41,251 nt of DNA from Schlesneria paludicola DSM 18645 (lineage in GTDB: Bacteria > Planctomycetota > Planctomycetia > Planctomycetales > Planctomycetaceae). The notes beneath the pieces are model-generated. The model saw nothing but the letters and a program-made list of their open reading frames with translations. It had not been told where the DNA came from and ran no database searches. Each line of letters starts with the position of its first letter. Position 1 is the first letter of the stretch. This document shows, one piece after another, positions 7,791-15,800 of this stretch. The stretch is taken from assembly GCA_945869955.1 (NCBI GenBank), contig CAMBQP010000023.1, forward strand, positions 1 through 41,251, in the 5' to 3' direction. A program made the translations under genes and the position numbers.

Positions 7791-8810
7791 ATGAGAATTC
7801 GATGGCGCGGCCTTGAATTGCCAAATCGGGTCGTCACTGAGAAAGAAACGCTGACGAGCACTTATGGCAAGTTTGTCATTGAGCCGTTTGAGCGTGGTTT
7901 TGGTGCGACGATCGGGAACAGTCTGCGACGGATTTTGCTGTCCAGCCTTGAGGGAAGTGCAGTCACCCGGATTAAAATACAGGGTGTTCAGCACGAGTTC
8001 ACCACCATACCTGGCGTGGTCGAGGATGTGACAGACATTTGTCTGAATTTGAAATCCGTGGTCGTCAAGAACCACGCGATGGTGCCTAGGACGCTGCGAA
8101 TTGAACGACATGAGCGTGGGGTTGTCACCGCTGCGGACATTATCGCTGATGATCAGGTCGATGTGTACAACAAAGATTTGGTGATTGCGACGATGACTGA
8201 CGATGTTTCGTTACAGATTGAGATTCTCGTCGACAACGGTCGCGGTTATTCTCCTGTTTCTGAGCAGCCAGATCATCAAAATGAGGTCGGAGTGATTCCG
8301 ATCGATTCGATCTTCTCCCCCATCACCCGAGTTCGTTACAAAATTGAAGAGACGCGAGTTGGTCAACGGACGAACTACGATCGGTTGATTTTGGAAATTT
8401 GGACCAACGGTACGGTTCTTCCTGAAAATGCGTTGGTCGAGTCTGCCAAGATATTGCGTAAACACTTGAATCCGATCATCACTTACCGTGAACCTGGTCC
8501 AGAGACGTTCCCGGATAGTGGTTTGAAAAATATGCTTGAGGCGACTGGATACGCTCCGGTTGATTTGGAACTGGAAGAAAAGTTGGGTCGCAGTTTGGCT
8601 GAGCTGAATTTGTCGGTACGAGCGACGAATTGCCTCGAATCCGAAGGGATCAACACCGTACGGGACTTGGTAATTCGGAGTGAGGATCAGCTGTTACAGG
8701 TAAGAAATTTTGGGGATACGACTCTGCAAGAGGTGCGTGAGCGATTAAATTCGTTGTCGCTCCGGCTTGGTATGAGGCTACCACAGTCGATGCAGCAGCG
8801 AGATCGCTGA
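7791..8810 (+). CDS. rpoA: DNA-directed RNA polymerase subunit alpha
   Basis: A 339-residue alpha subunit. The N-terminal dimerisation domain has [23 protein letters not shown] (residues 38-60 approximately), the assembly motif of the family; the C-terminal domain (about 265-335) has RATNCL and the helix-hairpin-helix [13 protein letters not shown] 7791 ([11 protein letters not shown]) was chosen over GTG 7746 because the extra 15 residues do not resemble any alpha N-terminus. The alpha-CTD keeps the residues equivalent to E. coli Arg265 (Arg277), Asn268 (Asn280), Cys269 and Gly296, but Thr310 replaces Lys298, one of the DNA-contacting residues. Confidence 0.97.
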   Translation: MRIRWRGLELPNRVVTEKETLTSTYGKFVIEPFERGFGATIGNSLRRILLSSLEGSAVTRIKIQGVQHEFTTIPGVVEDVTDICLNLKSVVVKNHAMVPRTLRIERHERGVVTAADIIADDQVDVYNKDLVIATMTDDVSLQIEILVDNGRGYSPVSEQPDHQNEVGVIPIDSIFSPITRVRYKIEETRVGQRTNYDRLILEIWTNGTVLPENALVESAKILRKHLNPIITYREPGPETFPDSGLKNMLEATGYAPVDLELEEKLGRSLAELNLSVRATNCLESEGINTVRDLVIRSEDQLLQVRNFGDTTLQEVRERLNSLSLRLGMRLPQSMQQRDR

Positions 8811-8842
8811 GTAGCGATGGTGGGGGTTCCAGGCTCAAAGTC

Positions 8843-8890
8843 GTTTTGATTTGGCGATGGCGCACAAGTTGTCGAAAAAGTAATCAAAAC
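8843..8890 (+). other. Inverted repeat in the rpoA-rplQ spacer
   Basis: GTTTTGATT at 8843-8851 is matched by its exact reverse complement AATCAAAAC at 8882-8890, closing a 30-base loop in the 146-base spacer between rpoA and rplQ. A competing pairing of GTTG (about 8869-8872) with CAAC (8889-8892) is also possible. No poly-U follows, so it is not an intrinsic terminator. It might be a leader structure or RNase site for rplQ; function is unknown. Confidence 0.4.
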
Positions 8891-8956
8891 AACTCGGTAG
8901 CCGAATGGTCGTCAAGTAGGACTAAAAACACACTCTGATTTGGTTTTGAAGAGATC

Positions 8957-9529
8957 ATGCGACATCGAAAAAGCGGTCGAAAGTTAAATCGGAATCAAAG
9001 TCACCGTACTTCGATGTTTCGAAATATGGCGACAAGTTTGATTTGTTCAACCCGGCCAGAAGCGGGTGCACCCAACGTGCCGAAGGTCGCTGGACGGATC
9101 ATCACCACGGTCGAAAAGGCGAAGGAATTGCGCCCGGTCGTGGAGAAGCTGATCACGCTCGGCAAAAAAGCACTCGCTTACGAAGAAAATGCAGTACAGT
9201 ACAGTACCTCCGCAACGCGTGGAAGTGCCGAGTGGGAGCAATGGCGGAATTCGGAACGCTGGCAGCAGTGGAACGCCGCAATTTCTCCAGCGGTTGCTCT
9301 TCGTCGACGAGCCTTCGCGGCCCTTCGGAGCAAGGATGCTGTTGATGTTTTATTTAGTGAGATCGCACCACGTTTTCGTGATCGCCAAGGTGGCTACACA
9401 AGAATCGTCCGGTTGGCGGAGTTTCGACTGGGTGATGCTGGTCGAAAGGCTTTGATGGAATTTGTTGGTGAACGCGATCGGCGACCGAGCGTTCGCGGGG
9501 CTGTCGTCAAAACAATCGCCACAACGTGA
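8957..9529 (+). CDS. rplQ: 50S ribosomal protein L17 (bL17), enlarged form
   Basis: A 190-residue L17, well above the roughly 120-130 usual in bacteria. The family start [17 protein letters not shown] and the [32 protein letters not shown] and RLGDAG blocks are all in order. The extra length comes from an insertion at about residues 31-46, a larger Trp-rich insertion at about 71-113 ([15 protein letters not shown]), and a C-terminal tail. From memory, related planctomycetes have similar inserts. L17 lies near the exit tunnel. It is the last gene before the operon terminator. Confidence 0.95.
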   Translation: MRHRKSGRKLNRNQSHRTSMFRNMATSLICSTRPEAGAPNVPKVAGRIITTVEKAKELRPVVEKLITLGKKALAYEENAVQYSTSATRGSAEWEQWRNSERWQQWNAAISPAVALRRRAFAALRSKDAVDVLFSEIAPRFRDRQGGYTRIVRLAEFRLGDAGRKALMEFVGERDRRPSVRGAVVKTIATT

Positions 9530-9553
9530 TGATTTCGGTATGGCGGGATTATT

Positions 9554-9591
9554 AAAAAGCCTTCTTCAAATTCAATTGAAGAAGGTTTTTT
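9554..9591 (+). terminator. Intrinsic terminator of the ribosomal/alpha operon
   Basis: A perfect 10-bp stem (CCTTCTTCAA at 9560-9569 with TTGAAGAAGG at 9576-9585), a six-base loop, and a run of six T at 9586-9591. A run of five A at 9554-9558 upstream would also let it work on the opposite strand. It lies 24 bases after the rplQ stop. Confidence 0.9.
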
Positions 9592-9630
9592 CTTAAATAG
9601 CGTTGATTGGCTCGGGAAATAAGGGTTAAA

Positions 9631-10578
9631 ATGTCTCTGGTTGGGTTTTCCACACTTTATCAGATGGCAGACCAGATGTCGTCTCCCATACCGGTCGTGG
9701 CCGCGGGTGGTGCGGATCGAACAGTGCTCGAGGCGATGTCGATCGCGCAGAGACGGGGTTGGATTTCGCCGATCCTTGTTGGTCGTGTTGCGGAGATTCG
9801 TACGTTGGCAGCAGATCTTGATATCGATCTCACCGATTTCGGTCTGGTTGACTCGATCGATCCTGCGATAGATGCAGTGGCCGAAGTTCGTGCGGGTCGC
9901 GCGTTGGCCTTGATGAAGGGGCAGATTGCGACTCCGGAACTGATGCGCGCTATTTTGCAGCGAGACTCTGGACTTCGAACAGGCCGTTCGATTTGCCAAG
10001 TGGTTTTGATGGAGATCCCGCGTGATAAACGGCGGTTTCTGCTTTCCGACACCGGTATCACGATTCAGCCATCGTTAGAGCAAAAGCAAGATATTTTACG
10101 AAGTCTTGTTGATGTCGCGTCAGTATTGCGGTCGGAATCTTTTGCCGATTTGCCCCGGATCGCGGTGATGTCCGCAACAGAAAAATCAACGGAATCGATG
10201 CCGGATACGCTCGATGCTGTTGAGCTTGCCCGGCGGAACCGGGAGGGTGAGATTTCGGGTTGTGTGGTTCAAGGCCCGCTGTCATTTGATCTGGCGTATG
10301 CAGAAGACGCGGGTGAAAAGAAGCGGATTGAGGGGGAGGTTGTTGGTGCGGCAGAGGGAATGCTATTCCCCAATTTGTTGTCAGCGAACTTAACCGTAAA
10401 AGCCATCATGTACACAGCAGATTGTCGTTTTGGCGGGGTTTTGTGTGGTACTTCGAGTCCTGTGGTGTTTATGTCTCGTGCGGATTCGACGGAGACTCGG
10501 CTGAATTCCCTGGCACTCACGGTGAGGATGGTGTCGGCGGCGAATTTGGCTGTCACGGAATCTCCCCGTTTCTGTTGA
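9631..10578 (+). CDS. Phosphate acetyl/butyryl transferase family protein
   Basis: A 315-residue single-domain protein of the Pta/Ptb fold, which moves an acyl group between CoA and phosphate. Family features include the N-terminal PIPVVAAGGADRTVLEAMSIAQRRG region, GCVVQGPLSFDLAY, and the diagnostic C-terminal GVLCGTSSPVVFMSRADS. It lacks the N-terminal regulatory DRTGG part of long Pta proteins and its size fits short Pta or phosphotransbutyrylase. Substrate (acetyl or butyryl) cannot be told from sequence. ATG 9631 has AAGGG upstream; an in-frame TTG at 9607 is less likely. No acetate or butyrate kinase gene is adjacent. Confidence 0.85.
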   Translation: MSLVGFSTLYQMADQMSSPIPVVAAGGADRTVLEAMSIAQRRGWISPILVGRVAEIRTLAADLDIDLTDFGLVDSIDPAIDAVAEVRAGRALALMKGQIATPELMRAILQRDSGLRTGRSICQVVLMEIPRDKRRFLLSDTGITIQPSLEQKQDILRSLVDVASVLRSESFADLPRIAVMSATEKSTESMPDTLDAVELARRNREGEISGCVVQGPLSFDLAYAEDAGEKKRIEGEVVGAAEGMLFPNLLSANLTVKAIMYTADCRFGGVLCGTSSPVVFMSRADSTETRLNSLALTVRMVSAANLAVTESPRFC

Positions 10579-10689
10579 GGTTTTTTGTTCAAGCCGCTGG
10601 TCTGGGAGAATCAGATCCGGTTTGAGTGGGGGAATGTCAAAATCAACGAGAACCGAGGTCTTGATTGCCGTTGGGGTGTGAACTGAGGG

Positions 10690-10735
10690 CTCTGATGATC
10701 AGAGAGTTGACCCGGTGTCTTTGGCATCCTAGAGT
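10690..10735 (+). promoter_or_regulatory. Candidate sigma70-type promoter of ftsH with adjacent palindrome
   Basis: TTGACC at 10707-10712 (five of six match to the -35 consensus) is followed after 17 bases by TAGAGT at 10730-10735 (four of six to the -10). Just upstream, CTCTGA (10690-10695) and TCAGAG (10699-10704) form a palindrome that abuts the -35 box, as an operator might. The predicted transcript would start about 80 bases before ftsH. The -10 match is modest. Confidence 0.4.
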
Positions 10736-10821
10736 TATGGATACTTTGATTCCATGCCCGATCACATTCAGTGATTTCCATTTGGGCATGCTGTTGTTCC
10801 TGATAGGAATTGATTTTACCG

Positions 10822-12822
10822 ATGTCTCAACCGGACCCAAAACGACCTTTCGAGAAGCTTGAGCCAGCGGGAAAGCGTACTGAGAAGGGTTGGTCTACGA
10901 ATCTGTTTTGGTTTCTGATCATTCTGATCACTGTTGGGGCAATTCTGTTTAGCTTTTCGAGTCGATGGCGAGAAGAGTCGTTGAGCTACAGTGAATTCGT
11001 CAAAAGGCTGGAAGAAAAAACGTTGCATGGAGAGAATGTTTTCCTGCTTCGTCGCGGTCCCAGCACGATGAAATTTCAGGATCAGCCGAAGAATGTGACC
11101 GATGCGAAGCAGGCCCCCAAGCATTTTACCGTTCCCGTGGGAAGCATGAGTGACGCCGAAAAGGGGAGGCTGGATGAACTGTTGCGAAACAACAAAATCA
11201 CGGACTGGGGTTATGAAGAATCCCCCTCTCCCTGGCGAGATCAGATTTTTCTCACATTATTCGCAGCGGGCTGTATTGGCTGTATCTGGTTGATGCTGCG
11301 GCGAATGGGTGGCCCAGGTTCGGCGATTGCGTTTGGGAAAAGCCGAGGAAAGTTATATGCTGAGGAAGAAGTTGGCATTTCCTTTAATGATGTCGCGGGG
11401 ATTGACGAGGCGGTGGAAGAGTTGCGAGAGATCGTCGATTTTCTTCGTAATCCCTCTCGATATCAGGCATTAGGTGGTCGAATTCCTCGGGGAGTGCTGT
11501 TGGTTGGTCCACCGGGAACGGGAAAAACACTTTTGGCCAAGGCAGTCGCGGGTGAGGCGGGTGTCCCGTTTTTTAGTCTTTCCGGTTCCGACTTTATCGA
11601 GTTATTTGTGGGTGTCGGTGCGTCACGGGTGCGTGATATGTTCCAGCAGGCTGGGGAGCAGTCTCCGTCGATCATCTTCATCGATGAGCTTGATGCGATT
11701 GGAAAAGTTCGCAGCCATGGGTCACCGGGGGGTGGTGAAGAGCGGGATCAGACATTAAACGCACTGTTGGTCGAAATGGACGGATTTAGTTCAGATCAGA
11801 GCGTGATCGTATTGGCTGCCACAAATCGTCCTGAGACACTGGATCCCGCCTTGATGAGACCTGGTCGTTTTGACCGGCACATCTTGGTCGACAGACCTGA
11901 CATTCGTGGTCGAGAGGCCATTTTGAAAGTTCATGCTGCCAAGATCAAGATGGAAGAGGGAGTCAACCTGAAGCATCTTGCCAAATTGACCGCAGGATTT
12001 GTTGGTGCTGATTTGGCGAATCTTGTCAATGAAGCGGCTTTATTAGCAGCTCGCAACAATAAATCTGCGGTCACCACTCAGGAATTTGAAGAGGGATTTG
12101 ATCGTGTTGTGGCGGGCCTCGAGAAGTCTGCTCGCGTGATGCCCGAAGAGGTCAAGCAACGCGTCGCCTGGCATGAAGTGGGGCATGCGCTCGTCGCCTG
12201 TTCACTTCCCAACGTTGATCCGGTTCATAAGGTTTCGATTATTCCTCGCGGACTTGGGGCACTTGGATATACGCTTCAGCGTCCCGAAGATGATCGTCAA
12301 TTGATTACGAAGACCGAAATGCAGAATCGAATCTGTGTTTTGATGGGAGGGATTGCTGCCGAGGAACTGATTTACCACGAGAATTCGACGGGTGCATCGA
12401 ATGATCTGCAGCGCGCCACGGATTTTGCCCGGCGGATGATTACTGAATTTGGGATGAGCGAAAAGCTGGGGCGTGTTCACTACAGCGAGTCTCGTTCAAA
12501 CCCCTTCCTGGGAGGAAGTCCGGCGGCGGTGGATCATTCGCATAGCGAATCGACAATTCGGGAGATTGACCTGGAAGTTCGCCGGATTATCGATGCCGCC
12601 TACGATACCGCGTACGAGTTGCTGTCGACCCGCCGTGATGTGATGGAACATATCACGCGTGAGTTGATGGAAAAGGAAGTCATGGATTCGGCACAGTTGC
12701 AGTCGATCTTGGACCAGTATCAGACGGGATCAAAGCTCAAGCCTGAAACATCAACGGTCGAATCAGCCCCAATACCAATCCGAGTGGACGGGGTGAGCGG
12801 TCTGGGTGAGGGGACTGGGTGA
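10822..12822 (+). CDS. ftsH: ATP-dependent zinc metalloprotease FtsH
   Basis: A 666-residue membrane-anchored AAA+ protease that extracts and degrades membrane and short-lived cytosolic proteins as a hexamer. Two transmembrane helices flank a periplasmic segment (about residues 25-45 and 145-165). The AAA domain has Walker A GPPGTGKT (about 229-236), Walker [10 protein letters not shown], and the second region of homology [20 protein letters not shown]. The M41 peptidase domain has the HEVGH zinc site (about 451-455) and [11 protein letters not shown], whose Asp is the third ligand. ATG 10822 is preferred over TTG 10810, since AGGA at 10805-10808 is too close to the latter. The N-terminus is longer than in E. 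coli. The gene is convergent with lhr. Confidence 0.96.
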   Translation: MSQPDPKRPFEKLEPAGKRTEKGWSTNLFWFLIILITVGAILFSFSSRWREESLSYSEFVKRLEEKTLHGENVFLLRRGPSTMKFQDQPKNVTDAKQAPKHFTVPVGSMSDAEKGRLDELLRNNKITDWGYEESPSPWRDQIFLTLFAAGCIGCIWLMLRRMGGPGSAIAFGKSRGKLYAEEEVGISFNDVAGIDEAVEELREIVDFLRNPSRYQALGGRIPRGVLLVGPPGTGKTLLAKAVAGEAGVPFFSLSGSDFIELFVGVGASRVRDMFQQAGEQSPSIIFIDELDAIGKVRSHGSPGGGEERDQTLNALLVEMDGFSSDQSVIVLAATNRPETLDPALMRPGRFDRHILVDRPDIRGREAILKVHAAKIKMEEGVNLKHLAKLTAGFVGADLANLVNEAALLAARNNKSAVTTQEFEEGFDRVVAGLEKSARVMPEEVKQRVAWHEVGHALVACSLPNVDPVHKVSIIPRGLGALGYTLQRPEDDRQLITKTEMQNRICVLMGGIAAEELIYHENSTGASNDLQRATDFARRMITEFGMSEKLGRVHYSESRSNPFLGGSPAAVDHSHSESTIREIDLEVRRIIDAAYDTAYELLSTRRDVMEHITRELMEKEVMDSAQLQSILDQYQTGSKLKPETSTVESAPIPIRVDGVSGLGEGTG

Positions 12823-12887
12823 AACGCTTGAGCGTGCCGGATGAATCTTTGTCCGGCGAACGATCGTCGGTGATGAACGCGGTCTCA

Positions 12888-15800
12888 TCAGTCCAATCGG
12901 GAATTGGCGGGCGAGATGCCATGTTCGAATGGATCCTTTACTTCAGCCGGGGTGCATTCGGTGAATGACGCCTGACGAAGTCGCTCTTGTACCTTGGCCA
13001 TGGCATCTCGAGGTGCGTCACTCAGCCAGCGAATTTCTCCCCCCTGCAGGGATGCGACAGCGACACCATCCAGATATGCGACTCGATTTGAGGCGGTTCG
13101 GGGGACACGTTCTTGACGTGTGATAATCCCGACCAGATTCAAGGGGTCTGCCCCCGAGATGATCACGATCTCGTGCTTTCCCCCTTCATCACGTAAACGT
13201 CTTAATTGCTGCACGCTATCGGCGAGTGCAAACTGTTCCCCCGCAACCCCCGCAATAAACCGCCCTCCTCGAATCTCACCCCGAGCTTCCAGTCGCCGCA
13301 AGACCTGCAAAAGTTCAAACCAGGTGGGGGCACCGTCTTCTCTCAATAAGAGATCACGGAACACGACCCCCCAACGACGGAGTAATTGCCAGGCCCAGTC
13401 CTCGGCGGCCCGCTTGCTGCGGTCGGGCGGGGGGGGATTGCTTGTCGATGTTTCGTTCGGCGAGTCGTTAAGTCGGCTCAGTGAGTTCGCCGCAGTCCGT
13501 ATCGACCAGCGACCGATGGCCCCCTTGGTGGCGCGTTTACGCTCGACCTTTTGACGATTCAATTTCCGGGCTGCGGTCGGCTTTTCGCCGACGAGTCCCC
13601 GCAGGCCAGCAAACCCGTCGGCGGTCAGAACGCCTCGCGAAACCAGTTCACCCAAGGCGTCATCCAGATGATCATTCAGCATGCGGGTAGCGGTCAGCAA
13701 ATCGGCTGCAAACATCGCTCCCCGCGCCGTCAACAGTTCGTAGACTTGTTTTGCCGGACTGCTCAGGCCCTCCAGATCGAGTTCTGGTGAGCGAAAACCG
13801 AGCCAGGGAGCGTCTTCCCGCAGAAAAAACGAAACCGGTGCCACGCGGGTGAGGCTGGCAATCGGTCGCGATTTCTCGGGATTTCTTGGTGGAGGAAACA
13901 GGCGTCCCCAACCGACTTCCCCCGTCAAACATAATTCGTCCAGCCATTCGAGTTGATAATTCTCAACCCGCAGTGGCAACAGATCCCGTTCCCAGGCGAC
14001 CGATGGAATGTCCATCCCCTGCAGTTGTGCAATCACCTCGAATAACCCATTCGCTCCCCCGCGTCGATGGGACCAAGAGACCCCATGATGACGGGTCAGG
14101 AAGCGAATAAATACGTCGACTCCGACCGGCTCGATCTGCTTCCGCAGTCCGTCCATTGTGAGCCGGTGAATACGAGCCAAAAGCCGTCGATGGCACCATT
14201 CGGTCGAAGACTCGCTGGGGAAGTTGCGTGATTCGTCGGATTCATCGCGCGGGGCGAGTTTTTGTTGTGGCGGAACCGTCGCAGCCTCGTGAACAGAGCC
14301 TGCGGTGAATCGGCCTCGCAGGACGACTCCTTCGCCTTCGAGGGCTTCCAGTGCCGCGTTGGCCTGGTTTTTGGTGATTCCGGCCCGTTCACTGACCACT
14401 TCGCCGGTAATCGGTCCACAGATTTCTAACAGGCCTCGCACCAGCGCGACGCGCGCTTCCGTCAGCTCCCAGTCTTGTTTCACTTCAGCGGGAACCGTGA
14501 CCTCGGGTGAAAGTGTTGCCTCGGGAAATGCCGCCAGGACTGCGGGGATTCGTTCTGTGGCGGCCCAGGCGATAGGAGGAAGATTTCGTTGATCCGCGAG
14601 CTGTTCTCGCAATCCGCCACCGGCAATCGGCTTTGGCTTAGGCTTAGACTTGGGCTGCGACACGTTGGGCTGAAGCGGACACCAGGAGGTCGCGGGGGAC
14701 AGATCGGGATCGCCTGAGGTGAGGGGCTCTGCGCGGGTCACCACGGTCGCTCGTCCCTCCGCCACGAGTTCGTCTAAGAACTCTCGCCACTCGAAACCCT
14801 CGTTTTCCGGTAACAGCATGCGGCTCAGCAATGCATCATGCAGTTCGTCGGCATTCCGAACCAGAGGCTGTGCTTCGGCCACCACTTGGGCGATTGCATC
14901 CGGATCCAGGCGACCCAAATCCTGCACACTTTCCACCGACAGCGATCGGCGAGTCGAAACCGCACGGGCTCGGCGTTCTGCGACTTCCCCCCCATCCAGA
15001 AATGCGTAGGGATTCGCGTTGATCAATTCATAACTGAAGGGGGAAGGCTCACGCGTATCGCGGGCAAGAAATTCGATTTCGCCCCGTTCCACTTTCCCCA
15101 GCACTTCTTTGAGTGCTTCCATATCGTGGGCTTCATACAGACAGTCATCCATCGTTTGCTTGACGAGTGGATGATCCGGCAGTTCGATGTCACCCACAAC
15201 ATTTTCTTGACACCCGGTTAACTTCGGAAATACCGCCGTGAGCAGATCTTCGCTGCGGAATCGCTGTAATGCGGGGGGGACCTTTTTTCCATGTTTCGCT
15301 CGTGAAACCTGGAGCGCCCGTGTGGCATTCCAGCGCCAGCGATTCTGGAAAATGGGTACAATCAGCACTGCCTGCTCGAACATCGCCTGCACGTTACGCG
15401 GGGTGAGCATGGGAAACATGCTTTCAAGCGGAAAGCTGTGCTGTGGCCCCAGCGACAGCACGATCCCGTCATCATCGGCGTTTGCCTGTAACTCGAAGTC
15501 GAACGAGCGGCAAAAGCGTTTCCGCATCGCCAGTCCCCAGGCGCGTGTGATGCGAGTACCGAAGGGGGCGTGGATCACCAGTTGCATCCCGCCACTCTCG
15601 TCAAAAAATCGCTCGAAGACCACCCGGCGCAGGGTAGGAAGAAGTCCAATGGCGGCCTTTTGGGCTCGTGCATACTCCACCGCCTGGTGAGCCGCTTCCA
15701 GATTGACGAAGGCTTCGAGAACCAGCCAGTTTTCTGCGGCGACGGGATCCTCCAGTCGCTGTTCCAGATCTTCACGCAGCCGCGAGACCTCTTCCGAAAG

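Noticed and set aside
12836-12857. Inverted repeat GCCGGA/TCCGGC between ftsH and lhr
   Set aside because: Short stem and no T run on either strand, so not called as a terminator.
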